DNA of 64,000 nt from Chloroflexota bacterium (lineage in GTDB: Bacteria; Chloroflexota; Dehalococcoidia; Lucifugimonadales; JACPQL01): contig JACPQL010000011.1 in the NCBI GenBank assembly GCA_016190445.1, positions 1 to 64,000 of the forward strand. Reading direction: 5' to 3'. Below, one piece after another: positions 55,208 to 63,970 of this stretch. The first letter of the stretch is position 1, and each line of letters opens with the position of its first letter. A program made the position numbers and the translations under genes. The notes beneath the pieces are model-generated. The model was not told the origin of the DNA. It saw only the letters and a program-made list of their open reading frames with translations, and ran no database searches.

Positions 55208-55501
55208 CTAACGTTCGCCTTTGGCAGCCCGCTCTCCCAGTGGCGTCAGGCTCACCGTCTCCTCGCCCCGCGGCCCCTCAAGCTTGACCAAGCCATCTCC
55301 CAGCATATGGTCCAACGCCTTCAAGAAGTCGGGAAGCCCTAGACCTCCCATCCTCCTCAGCTCCTCCACGCGCTGGGGCCCTTCATACGCCAAGACAGCC
55401 AGGAGCTTCGTCTGCCCCTCGTCTGGGGCCGAGCGCCCCTTGGAGTGCTTGAGTCCCCGAAGGAAGGGCCCGAAGTTCTCGCCTCTTTGCTGAGACTGCA
55501 T
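55208..55501 (-). CDS. Small winged-helix protein
   Basis: 97 residues from ATG 55501; a TTG 18 bases earlier is also in frame. The core GQTKLLAVLAYEGPQRVEELRRM, LGLPDFLKALDHMLGDGLVKLEG and VSLTPLGERAAK is a typical wHTH like those of MarR/PadR and DprA-C-terminal-type domains. It could be a small transcription regulator of its own operon or a subunit for the membrane protein after it. No receiver or ligand domain. Confidence 0.75.
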   Translation of the reverse strand: MQSQQRGENFGPFLRGLKHSKGRSAPDEGQTKLLAVLAYEGPQRVEELRRMGGLGLPDFLKALDHMLGDGLVKLEGPRGEETVSLTPLGERAAKGER

Positions 55502-55679
55502 TACAGTAGACCCCTTCAAGTGAGCTCGCCCTTCATTATACCACCGCTACCCCAGGCGAGAGCAGCCTCCTCCCAATCCCCACGACAGGGCCTTGTTGCT
55601 GGATCCGACGACCTGGCCCTGCACCTTGTTCAGTACCCGGCTATGGCTGAACAGCTATCGCCCCTCCTGTCCGTGAGCA

Positions 55680-56708
55680 TCAGCCTGCCAGTCCGATGAC
55701 CGTGACCCACATGGGCTGCTTGCCAACGTCGTAGATTGCCATGGGCTCGAGGTCGCCCGTGTTCTTGTTAATGCGGAAGGAGGCCAGCCTCCCAGATTCG
55801 AAGCCAGCCGAGTAGAGGAAGTTCCCTGTGGGGTCAATGGTGAATGCCCTGGGTATCCGCTCGCTCGGCACCTGCCTTATCGGCTTGAGACTGCCCGTGG
55901 AGGTATCCACCGAGAAGCAGGCGATGCTGTTGTGACCACGGTTCGGGGCATACAGGAACTTCCCCGAGGGCGATATCTGGATTTTGGAACAGCTATTTTT
56001 GCCCTGAAAACCAGCAGGGAGTGTCGAAACGGTCTGGAAGGGTGAAAGGGTGCCCTTCGCCCGGTCGAACCTGTACGCCGTCACACTACAGCCCTGCTCA
56101 TTGGAGAAGTAAACGGCGTCCAGGCTCGGATGGAAGCAGAAATGGCGAGGGCCTGTTCCCTCTTGCTGGCTGACCCTGTCGGGCGAGTTGGGGGTTAGCC
56201 TGCCGGTGGCTTCGTCAAACCTGAACTGTAGGATCACGTTGCCGCGATCGGGGCCGCTTATGTGAGGGACAAAGGCAAACCTGTTGGAGGGATCGGTCTG
56301 GAAACAGTGCGCCCCGATGTAGGTCTTGAGCGCCTGGACTGGTGGACTGGCGACGACGCCGTTGTCGCCAATGGCGTGGACCGCCGCCGCGCCGGCGAGA
56401 TAGTAGGCGGAGAGCAGGAATTTCCCCTTCCGGTCGGTGGCCAGCCAGCACGGCTCATTCTCTAGGGCCGTCGCCGCAATGTGTGACAACGCCCCCGTCT
56501 TCAGGTCAATCCGGTAGCTGGAGACCTGGAGGACATTGCGTCGCCCTATGTAGAGAAACCTGCGCCCCGGGTCCACTGCGATGGGCGCCGGCCGCCCCTG
56601 CACAGGCACATCGTCCCTGGGCGTGAGGGCGCCCGTTGCCGGGTCCATGGCAAAGCGCGCAATCCTGTCCTCTCCCGAAATAGAGACATACATCATGTAC
56701 GAAGGCAT
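55680..56708 (-). CDS. Seven-bladed beta-propeller lactonase family protein
   Basis: 342 residues from ATG 56708 (GGAGGGAG just upstream). It matches the lactonase/6-phosphogluconolactonase YbhE-type family (PF10282), with repeats of the form PxGRFLYIGxR, PSGKFLYAPNRGHNSIACF, DPTGNFLYSAGFESGRLASF and GPRHFCFHPSLDAVYFSNE. It may hydrolyse 6-phosphogluconolactone or another sugar lactone. No signal peptide. It diverges from the formate-THF ligase gene. The much longer frame upstream is a shadow. Confidence 0.93.
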   Translation of the reverse strand: MPSYMMYVSISGEDRIARFAMDPATGALTPRDDVPVQGRPAPIAVDPGRRFLYIGRRNVLQVSSYRIDLKTGALSHIAATALENEPCWLATDRKGKFLLSAYYLAGAAAVHAIGDNGVVASPPVQALKTYIGAHCFQTDPSNRFAFVPHISGPDRGNVILQFRFDEATGRLTPNSPDRVSQQEGTGPRHFCFHPSLDAVYFSNEQGCSVTAYRFDRAKGTLSPFQTVSTLPAGFQGKNSCSKIQISPSGKFLYAPNRGHNSIACFSVDTSTGSLKPIRQVPSERIPRAFTIDPTGNFLYSAGFESGRLASFRINKNTGDLEPMAIYDVGKQPMWVTVIGLAG

Positions 56709-56839
56709 CTCTCTCCCTCCTTCCTGTTGGCGATGTGTCTTCTCTCGACCTTTGGTGCGTCCCTGGCACCACCACGGGAGTATACCAGGGAACCGACGCA
56801 GCAACAGAGGCCACGCCATGGCGGTGAGCATGGAAAAGG

Positions 56840-56869
56840 TTGACAGCGACGCCGTCGGAGGCGGATGAT
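56840..56869 (+). promoter_or_regulatory. Probable promoter of the formate-THF ligase gene
   Basis: TTGACA (56840-56845), 18-bp spacer, GATGAT (56864-56869), about 100 bp before the ligase start. The -10 is weak. No riboswitch is apparent in this leader. Confidence 0.4.
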
Positions 56870-56972
56870 AGCATCGTCGGATTGTGAAATTAAGAACAGA
56901 CTCGCGGTGTACTTCCAGGAGATGGTGGGAGCACCAGGCTGCTGAAAACAGAGCAGCGAATGTGAGGTGGCC

Positions 56973-58634
56973 ATGCGCCCAATTGTGGAAGTAGCAAGAG
57001 AGCTGGGGCTGCCCTGTGATGCCCTGATCCCCTACGGGCGCTATATGGGCAAGGTCCCCCTTGACGCGTTTCCACCCGGGCCCGCCCGTGGGCGGCTGGT
57101 GGTCGTCACGGCCATGAGCCCAACCCCCGCTGGAGAAGGAAAGACCACCACCGCAATAGGGCTCGTAGACGCCCTGTCCAGGCTGGGCAAGCGGGCTGTG
57201 CTGACGTTGCGGCAGCCATCGCTGGGGCCTGTATTTGGACTGAAGGGAGGCGGCACCGGCGGAGGAGAGGCCCGCGTGGTGCCAGAGGAAGATATTAACC
57301 TGCACTTCACAGGGGATGCCCATGCAGTCGCTGCCGCCCACAACCTTCTGGCCGCCCTGGCGGACAACGCGGTCCACCACCAGCTTATCCCTGGTCTTAG
57401 CGCCTCGGGGCTGGAGTGGCACCGCGTCACCAACATCGAGGACCGGGCTCTCAGAAGGGTTGTGACAGGGCTGGGTGGCAGAGGCAACGGGCCCCTGCGT
57501 GAGACCGGTTTTGACCTGGACGCCGCCTCAGAGATCATGGCCATACTCGCCTTGGCCAAAGGGTATGAAGACCTCCGCAAGAAGCTTGGGCGGATAGTAG
57601 TGGGTTATGACCAGGACCGTCGCCCGGTTGCTGCGTCGGCTCTGAACGCCGTGGGGTCTATGATGGCCCTGCTGAAGGACAGCCTGATGCCAAACCTGGT
57701 GCAGACGCTGGAGGGCCAGCCTGCCCTGGTGCATACCGGCCCCTTTGGCAACATCGCTCACGGAGCCAGCTCCATCCTGGCTGACCGGCTGGCCCTGGGC
57801 TGTGGCGATACTGTGGTGACGGAGGCAGGGTTCGGGGCTGACTTGGGGTTGGAGAAGTTCGTGCATATCAAGGTGCGGTCGGGCGGTCCAGCCCCCGCTG
57901 CGGCGGTGGTCGTGGTGACAGTGCGGGCACTGAAGTGGCACGGGGGCGCCCCTCTGCGCGAGTTAGAGAGCCCCAACCTGAAAGCACTCCAGAACGGCTT
58001 GGCCAATATGGAGCACGCTCTCGGCATTGCCGGGATGTTCGGCCTCCCGGCGGTGGTCGCCATCAACCGATTTCCGGCTGACAGGGCAGAAGAGGTGAAG
58101 GCCATCAAATGTGCAGCCCTTTCCGCGGGTGCGGTTGCGGTGTCCGAGAGCTTCGCCTTCTCCCGTGGGGGCGCCGGAGCCGTTGAGCTTGCCGAGGCCG
58201 TGGTCGAGGCATGCAAAAGAGGGCCTTGTCAGGTCAACTACCTTTACCCACTGGAAGCCTCGCTGGAGAAGAAGGTGGAGACTGTGGCACGCCAGGTGTA
58301 TGGCGCAGGGGAGGTCCAGTGGGACGCCAACGCCTTGCGGCAGGCTCGAACGTACACCGAGCTGGGCTGGGGTAGCCTGCCCATCTGCATGGCCAAGACT
58401 CACCTGTCTCTATCCGCCGACCCGCGAATGGTGGTCTGTCCACAGGGGTACACCTTTCCTATTGGCGGCATACGTATCGCAGCGGGTGCCGGTTTCGTGT
58501 ACCCAATGGCCGGCGAGATACAGACTATGCCGGCGCTGCCAAGAAACCCGAAAGCGTTTCAGATTGATGTGGACGACCATGGCAACTTGGTGGGCCTAGC
58601 CAAAGACGTTACGATGGTACCGGCACACGCCTGA
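56973..58634 (+). CDS. fhs: Formate--tetrahydrofolate ligase
   Basis: Catalyses ATP-dependent formation of 10-formyl-THF from formate, in one-carbon metabolism and in the methyl branch of the Wood-Ljungdahl pathway. 553 residues, full length. The ATP-binding P-loop PTPAGEGKTTT lies near residue 50. GLKGGGTGGGEARVVP and EDINLHFTGDAHAVAAAHNLLAAL follow, with LLKDSLMPNLVQTLEG and GFGADLGLEKF later. A GTG six bases upstream is also possible; GAGG precedes the ATG. No folD, metF, formate dehydrogenase or CO-dehydrogenase gene is adjacent, so the pathway direction is open. Confidence 0.96.
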   Translation: MRPIVEVARELGLPCDALIPYGRYMGKVPLDAFPPGPARGRLVVVTAMSPTPAGEGKTTTAIGLVDALSRLGKRAVLTLRQPSLGPVFGLKGGGTGGGEARVVPEEDINLHFTGDAHAVAAAHNLLAALADNAVHHQLIPGLSASGLEWHRVTNIEDRALRRVVTGLGGRGNGPLRETGFDLDAASEIMAILALAKGYEDLRKKLGRIVVGYDQDRRPVAASALNAVGSMMALLKDSLMPNLVQTLEGQPALVHTGPFGNIAHGASSILADRLALGCGDTVVTEAGFGADLGLEKFVHIKVRSGGPAPAAAVVVVTVRALKWHGGAPLRELESPNLKALQNGLANMEHALGIAGMFGLPAVVAINRFPADRAEEVKAIKCAALSAGAVAVSESFAFSRGGAGAVELAEAVVEACKRGPCQVNYLYPLEASLEKKVETVARQVYGAGEVQWDANALRQARTYTELGWGSLPICMAKTHLSLSADPRMVVCPQGYTFPIGGIRIAAGAGFVYPMAGEIQTMPALPRNPKAFQIDVDDHGNLVGLAKDVTMVPAHA

Positions 58635-58887
58635 AGCCCAGGCCGCCCGGATAGCCTGGCCGGTAGGAGCCTGCCGCCGCTTTCTCAAGCGATCTAGCCC
58701 ATCACATGTTTCTGGCCGGATGGCGCCTCTGCCGTGTTCCAGTCCTCGCCACAGCACGCATGACCCAAGGCCTGGTCCTCTCGACAAAGTACAGCGGCGA
58801 AAGACGTCGCAATTGACACGTTTCAGGTCGCTATACGAAGCCGCGCCTATATTTCAGTACGAAGTGCTTGTGAGAATATGCACAATC
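58635..58887. other. Gene-free stretch
   Basis: I see no gene, tRNA or strong hairpin here. It has a TTGACA at 58813 with no matching -10 box. It forms the first part of a 484-bp gap that also holds the promoter described next. Confidence 0.5.
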
Positions 58888-58916
58888 TTGACAAACCCGC
58901 CTCGGATAACTATGGT
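58888..58916 (+). promoter_or_regulatory. Promoter candidate for the NYN-domain gene
   Basis: TTGACA (58888-58893), 17-bp spacer, TATGGT (58911-58916), about 200 bp before the gene. A tandem repeat of CTGTGGCAGGG occurs at about 59001-59030 in the leader. Confidence 0.5.
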
Positions 58917-59118
58917 GCCGCCATCGGACCCTGGTCGCTGACGGAGAGCGAGAATGAGGCTGTGACGGGACCTCTTGCAAGGCTTTTGGTCGGAGCGGAG
59001 CTGTGGCAGGGCTCCAGGCTGTGGCAGGGCCAGGGAGCCGGGCTCACCGAAGGCCAATGCCCAGGCGGGAGACCGAAGATGCGTGGGTAGGACATCCGGC
59101 GAGTGGGGGTGAACCAGC

Positions 59119-59706
59119 ATGGCTGTCGTAGCTTCATCCCAACGTCGAGAATCGGGCCAACCGTGCTCTCCCCATCGGACTCTGGTGGTCATTGATATGG
59201 CGAACCTGGCGCACATGCTGGCGCCCGTTCGCGGCCAGGGCTATGAGCTGGATTACGGCGCCTTCAGGACCTGGCTCACCCGGGGGCGCCAACACGTAAG
59301 TCTGAGGGTCTACACCGGCCTTCCTGTTGACAAACGGGAGATCCGCGCCTTCCTGCGGAGACTACAGTTGTTCGGCTTTGAGATAGTGCACCTCCGTGGG
59401 AAGACCTACAAGGATGGGTCTGTGAAACGGCCCAATGCGGACACGGCCATGATCACGGACCTGGTCCGGGAGGCGCCGACCTACGATGAGGCTGTTCTCG
59501 TCAGCGGCGACGGCGACTTCGAGTATCCAGTGCGGGCACTGTTGGCCATGGGGAAGCGTGTGCAAGTTGTGAGCACGCGGGAGCACCTGGCGCGAGACCT
59601 CAGAGAGTCTGGTGCCGATATCACTTTCCTGGACAAGGAGCTGCCCCGGCTCCTTATGGGGCGACGGCGTGGCCTTGATGCCGAGAGCCGCACCCCCGGC
59701 AGCTAG
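59119..59706 (+). CDS. NYN-domain (LabA/DUF88) putative ribonuclease
   Basis: 195 residues. A PIN-like NYN fold with acidic residues in VVIDMANLAHML (Asp near 30), NADTAMITDLVREAP (Asp near 100-105) and LVSGDGDFEYPVRALLAMGK (two Asp near 130). These form the metal site of the family. Members cleave RNA or act in regulation. The C-terminal 20 residues are basic and likely disordered. The gene converges on the NarL-type regulator and shares four bases with its 3' end. Confidence 0.92.
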   Translation: MAVVASSQRRESGQPCSPHRTLVVIDMANLAHMLAPVRGQGYELDYGAFRTWLTRGRQHVSLRVYTGLPVDKREIRAFLRRLQLFGFEIVHLRGKTYKDGSVKRPNADTAMITDLVREAPTYDEAVLVSGDGDFEYPVRALLAMGKRVQVVSTREHLARDLRESGADITFLDKELPRLLMGRRRGLDAESRTPGS

Positions 59707-60353
59707 CCGGTGGGTCTCGGTGTCAGCCCGTGTTCCAGGGCCCAAGCCACCACCTCGGCCCGATTCCTGAGGTGGAGCTTGCTCAGAATGTTCTTCATGT
59801 GGTAGTTCACGGTGTTCTCAGAGATATACAGAGCAGCGGCGATCTCTTTGTTAGTTCGCCCGCGGGCCACATGCTCCAGCAACTCCCTCTCCCGGTCGGT
59901 CAACCCGGGCAGGACCTCCGCCCGGGGTCTGTCTTCCCTTAGCCGGGCGAACTCTTGCAGGAGCTTCTTTGCCAGGATCGGGGACATGACAGGCTCGCCC
60001 CGGCTGAGCCGACTCACAAGGTCAGCAAACTCCTCCTCACGCAGGTTCTTCAGGAGATATCCCTCTGCCCCACTCTTGACCGCCTCGAAGAGGTCCTGCT
60101 CGTCGTCGGAAACGGTAAGAATCACGACCTTGATGTCCGGGAGTTCAGTCTTGATGGCCCGTGTAGCCTCCAGGCCATTGGGGGCAGGCATGTGGATGTC
60201 CATGAAAATGAGGTCGGGATGAAGCTCCCGGGCCATGGCTATGGCCTCCTCCCCGTTGCCTGCTTGGCCCACTACCTCAAGCCCCCAGGCCTTGAGGAGG
60301 CTCGCCAGCCCCGCGCGAAACAGGGCATGGTCGTCTGCCAGCAAGACCCTCAT
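59703..60353 (-). CDS. NarL/LuxR-family response regulator
   Basis: 216 residues. The receiver has MRVLLADDHALFRAG, the phospho-acceptor Asp in LIFMDIHMPAPNGLEA (about residue 54) and Lys in GYLLKNL. The HTH covers LTDRERELLEHVARGRTNKE to LHLRNRAEVVAWALEHG. Its ATG overlaps the kinase's stop by four bases (ATGA). It is closely similar to the regulator at 18.5 kb across its length, suggesting a duplicated two-component module with kinase-specific inputs. Confidence 0.94.
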   Translation of the reverse strand: MRVLLADDHALFRAGLASLLKAWGLEVVGQAGNGEEAIAMARELHPDLIFMDIHMPAPNGLEATRAIKTELPDIKVVILTVSDDEQDLFEAVKSGAEGYLLKNLREEEFADLVSRLSRGEPVMSPILAKKLLQEFARLREDRPRAEVLPGLTDRERELLEHVARGRTNKEIAAALYISENTVNYHMKNILSKLHLRNRAEVVAWALEHGLTPRPTG

Positions 60354-62263
60354 CGCACCAGGCCTCGGTCCCCCCTCTGGGCCAGTGGGATACGCACGTT
60401 GACTCTGGTGCCCTGCCCCATCGCCGTTTCGATGTTGAAGGTCCCGCCAAGGGCTTCTGCCCGCTCCCGCATCGTTTGGAGGCCAAAGCGCGGCCAGCCT
60501 GTGGATGGAAGGCGTGTCAGGTCAAACCCTTGGCCGTTGTCAGCTATCATGACATGGAGATCGCCGTCATTGCGCTCAAAGGTCACAGCCACGCCTCTAG
60601 CCTTGGAGTGTTTCCTGACGTTGCTCAAGGCTTCCTGAACGATGCGCATGAGCTGGATCTCGGCCGATGGCGCTAACTGAGCCTGCTCCGCCTCAGAAGA
60701 GGCCTTGACCTCCACCTCAATGCCACACATCTCCGTGTAGCGCTCAGCGTACTCACGCAGCGCGGTAAGCAGGCCGTCCTTTCGGCGGGAGGCCGTCCGG
60801 AGCCCCAGGATCCCCTCTCGAACGTCGGCGTACAGGTCGCGGGCTATCTCCTCCATTTTTGTGAGCTCTTCCCTGGCCTCGCTCAGATGTTGGGTGGCGA
60901 GAAGCCTCCTCACCGCGATGGTCTGCGCGTTGATGTAGCCGAGCAACTGGGCCATTCCATCGTGCATCTCCCTCGCGATGCGTTCCCTCTCTTGTAGCAC
61001 CGCCACGTCCTGCACCTGCTGGTACAAACGGGCATTTTCTACAGCGAGGGCCAGCCATTCGCCGATGCCCTCCAGGAGGCGGACCTCCCTCTGCCCATTC
61101 AAGGCATCCGAGGAGAGGGCGGCCACGGCGAGAACGCCCACGGGCTTGCTCCTGTAGGACAAGGGCAACGCGCAGAGCGTCCGGAACCCGGCCTTGACGA
61201 CTCCAGGGCGCAGGAACCTTGCGTCGGAGGCGAGGTCGTTCACCAGAATGAGTTCCTGTTTCTGGGCCACGATGCCTGGGATACCTTCGCCCAGGCGGAA
61301 CTGGGTCCTCTCCAGGAACGCCTCAGGATGCGCCCCACGGTGACATTGCAAGACCACCTCTTCATTACCCTCAGCAAGCCAGACCTCCGCGGCATCCGCC
61401 GATGTCACCTCGATAATGGTGTCCAGGGACGCAGCCAGCAACTCCTCCAGCTTGAATGAGGAGGTGACCACCTTCCCGACGGCAAGCAGCGCGCTTAGCT
61501 CCCGGTTTTGAAGCTGCGACTGCTCGTAGAGCACGGCGTTCCTTATGGCCATGCCCAGTTGGCCACCAATGCCCTCAAGGAACTCTTTGTCGGTGTCGGA
61601 GAAGTGGCGCTCCGTGCGCGTGGCGACGACCAGGATGCCATTCACCTCGCCCTCAGACTTCAGTGGTGCGCTAATGGCCGAGACGATACCTTCCCGCTTG
61701 CCCGCCTCAGAAACTCTCGGGTCTTCAAGGACCCGCTCCACGACCACTGGCTGGCCTGTGCGCACCACCTCTGAACCAATACGGTCATTGCTCAACTTGG
61801 CCTTCTGTATCCTTCGCACGAACTCCGGGGAAAACCCCCGGTGGCATACCGCGGAGTGCTCTTCCTTCTCCATGTCCAACAGACAGATAAGTCCAGCGTC
61901 CGCCCTCATGTCGGACAAGACGTGGTCCAGGCTTGTGTCCAGCAGGTCTTCTAGTCGCAGCTTTGCCGCGGCAGCCTTGGCTATGTCGTTCAACGCTGAG
62001 AGATGGCGGTTCTGGTCTACAATCTTGTGCTGGAGTCGGCCAATGAAACCGAAGATGGTGTAAGCGAAGACGATAACGGCCACGGCCATGACCACGTGGA
62101 CCCCGATGAAGCCTCGCACAGTGTGAAGCTGCGCCGCGAAAACGGTATGCCTCAGCACATCAATGGTTGCCAGGAACACGATGGGAAGGACTATGGCAAC
62201 CCATCGCAGAATACGCATGTTGAGACCCCACGCCCCTTTGTGCTCGCTATCTTTCGGATTCAT
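60350..62263 (-). CDS. Sensor histidine kinase with two GAF domains
   Basis: 637 residues. Two N-terminal helices (about 15-35 and 45-70) enclose a short loop. GAF1 lies at about 95-250 and GAF2 at about 265-420, each with a preceding coiled coil. The HisKA_3 helix follows with the phospho-accepting His in REMHDGMAQLLGYINAQT. The ATPase domain has VQEALSNVRKHSKA, ADNGQGFDL and LQTMRERAEALGG. It is related to the kinase at 19-20.6 kb but has an additional GAF domain. The start may be ATG 62263 or the ATG at 62218, just before the first helix. It is coupled to the downstream regulator. Confidence 0.93.
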   Translation of the reverse strand: MNPKDSEHKGAWGLNMRILRWVAIVLPIVFLATIDVLRHTVFAAQLHTVRGFIGVHVVMAVAVIVFAYTIFGFIGRLQHKIVDQNRHLSALNDIAKAAAAKLRLEDLLDTSLDHVLSDMRADAGLICLLDMEKEEHSAVCHRGFSPEFVRRIQKAKLSNDRIGSEVVRTGQPVVVERVLEDPRVSEAGKREGIVSAISAPLKSEGEVNGILVVATRTERHFSDTDKEFLEGIGGQLGMAIRNAVLYEQSQLQNRELSALLAVGKVVTSSFKLEELLAASLDTIIEVTSADAAEVWLAEGNEEVVLQCHRGAHPEAFLERTQFRLGEGIPGIVAQKQELILVNDLASDARFLRPGVVKAGFRTLCALPLSYRSKPVGVLAVAALSSDALNGQREVRLLEGIGEWLALAVENARLYQQVQDVAVLQERERIAREMHDGMAQLLGYINAQTIAVRRLLATQHLSEAREELTKMEEIARDLYADVREGILGLRTASRRKDGLLTALREYAERYTEMCGIEVEVKASSEAEQAQLAPSAEIQLMRIVQEALSNVRKHSKARGVAVTFERNDGDLHVMIADNGQGFDLTRLPSTGWPRFGLQTMRERAEALGGTFNIETAMGQGTRVNVRIPLAQRGDRGLVR

Positions 62264-62503
62264 GGGCAGGCAAACTCTACCGCGAATTGCACCCTAAAGC
62301 AATTGTACCAGAGGCTGGCAGCTCAGGACATTCAAGTACATGCACAGCCCGTGGATACAGCGTGAGGCGTACAGACAGACGCTGGCCAGGACCGGAGTGG
62401 AATGCTGGAACCCAGGCCTCGCTCCTCCCCCTCTGCCAGCCCGTAGGGTATACTTGGGTCACTGTCTTTGCACTGCAACCTGTCTGAATGAGGGAGTGAC
62501 GCC

Positions 62504-63970
62504 ATGATGACCGGCGAGGAGTACCGCCAGAGCCTGCGACGACTTCGGCGCACCATCTACGCCCTGGGAGAGCGGGTAGAGGATGTGACCGGCCATCCCC
62601 TCTTTCAGGACCACATCAACACCGCCGCCCTCACCTACGACCTGGCCCACGACCCCCAACACCAGGCGTTGCTCACCGCCACCTCCCATCTGACTGGGAA
62701 GCGGATCAACCGCTTCACCCACATCCAGCAGGACACCGAAGACCTGATGAAGAAGGTGCAGATGCTTCGGCTGCTGGGCCAGCTCACGGGGAGCTGCTTC
62801 CAGCGATGCGCCGGGCTGGACGCCCTGAACGCGGTGTACAACGCCACCTATCAGGTGGACCAGAAGTACGGCACCGACTACCACCGGCGCGCCCGCGACT
62901 ACGTGGCCCGCGCCCAGGACGCGGACCTGATGTGCGAGGCCGGCATGACCGACCCCAAGGGCGACCGGAGCCTCCGCCCCAGCCAGCAGGCCGACCCCGA
63001 CCTGTACCTGCACGTGGTGGAGCGTCGGAAGGACGGCATTGTGGTGCGGGGCGCCAAGCTCCACCAGACGGGGGCGGTGAACTCCCACGAGATCATCGTC
63101 ATGCCCACCACGGCCCTGCGCGAGGACGACAAGGACTACGCCGTCGCCTTTGCAGTGCCCTCGGACACTCCTGGCCTGGTGTTCATCTTCGGGCGCCAGA
63201 CCAACGACCAGCGCAAGCTGGAGGGGGAGCTGGACCAGGGCAACGCCCGCTACGGCTACACCGGCGGCGAGGCCATGGTGGTCTTCAACGATGTCTTCGT
63301 GCCGTGGGAGCGCGTCTTCCTCTGCGGCGAGCACGACTTTGCCCTGGTGATGCTGGAGTACTTCTCCTGCTACCACCGCAGCAACTACGGTGCCTGCAAG
63401 GCGGGGGTGGCCGACGTGCTCATAGGGGCGACGGCGCTCCTCGCCGAGTACAACGGCGTGGGCGCCAACCCCATCGTGCGCGACAAGCTGGTGGAGATGG
63501 TGCACCTGGCGGAGACCCTGTACGCCTGCGCCAACGGGGCATCGGCCACGGGCCGCGCCACGCCCGCGGGCGGATGGTGGGTGAACCCCATCATGGCCAA
63601 CGTCACCAAGCTGAACACGGCGCGCTTCACCTATGACCTGCTCCGCCTGGCCCACGATGTGAGCGGGGGCCTGGTGGCCACCGTGCCATCGGAGCGCGAC
63701 CTGCGGCACCCGGAGATAGGCAAGTACCTGGAGAAGTACCTCAAGGGCGCGGGTGGCGTCCCTGCGGAGCACCGCATCCGGCTGTTCCGACTGGTGGAGG
63801 CCATGTCATCCTGCCCCGTTATGCTGGAGGCCGTACACGGCGCCGGCTCCCCCGCGACCCAGCGCATACCGATGCTGCGGCAAGCGGAGCTGGACAAGAA
63901 GGTGGCGATGGCGCGGGAGCTGGCGGGCATCCCCGCCCCGGCCCCAGGGGAGGCAAAGGCGCGAGGGTAA
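62504..63970 (+). CDS. abfD: 4-hydroxybutyryl-CoA dehydratase-type flavoprotein (4-HPA hydroxylase family)
   Basis: 488 residues, FAD-binding, of the 4-hydroxyphenylacetate 3-hydroxylase superfamily. Unlike true hydroxylases it has the four iron-sulfur ligands of 4-hydroxybutyryl-CoA dehydratase: C98 and C102 in SCFQRCAG, and H291 and C298 in CYHRSNYGACKAG. These sit exactly one residue before the known C99, C103, H292 and C299 of the Clostridium enzyme. Nearby active-site residues Q100, T189 (KLHQTGAVNSHE), E256 (YTGGE), Y295 and K299 also line up. The likely reaction is the dehydration of 4-hydroxybutyryl-CoA to crotonyl-CoA (and vinylacetyl-CoA isomerisation). GGGAG is nine bases before the ATG; a TATACT -10 box is at 62449. 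No partner genes of that pathway are in view. Confidence 0.88.
   Translation: MMTGEEYRQSLRRLRRTIYALGERVEDVTGHPLFQDHINTAALTYDLAHDPQHQALLTATSHLTGKRINRFTHIQQDTEDLMKKVQMLRLLGQLTGSCFQRCAGLDALNAVYNATYQVDQKYGTDYHRRARDYVARAQDADLMCEAGMTDPKGDRSLRPSQQADPDLYLHVVERRKDGIVVRGAKLHQTGAVNSHEIIVMPTTALREDDKDYAVAFAVPSDTPGLVFIFGRQTNDQRKLEGELDQGNARYGYTGGEAMVVFNDVFVPWERVFLCGEHDFALVMLEYFSCYHRSNYGACKAGVADVLIGATALLAEYNGVGANPIVRDKLVEMVHLAETLYACANGASATGRATPAGGWWVNPIMANVTKLNTARFTYDLLRLAHDVSGGLVATVPSERDLRHPEIGKYLEKYLKGAGGVPAEHRIRLFRLVEAMSSCPVMLEAVHGAGSPATQRIPMLRQAELDKKVAMARELAGIPAPAPGEAKARG

Noticed and set aside
56709-56972. Possible folate riboswitch before the formate-THF ligase gene
   Set aside because: I could not find the conserved core of a known THF aptamer; only a weak promoter is visible.
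58878-59090. 70-codon open frame upstream of the NYN-domain gene
   Set aside because: It starts just before the best promoter candidate, has no ribosome-binding site and includes a short direct repeat.
62459-63772. 437-codon open frame antisense to the AbfD-type gene
   Set aside because: Shadow caused by high third-position GC; the product is Val/Gly/His-rich with no recognisable motif.
62504-63970. Naming the last gene 4-hydroxyphenylacetate 3-monooxygenase
   Set aside because: True hydroxylases lack the Cys/Cys/His/Cys cluster ligands seen here at the AbfD positions.
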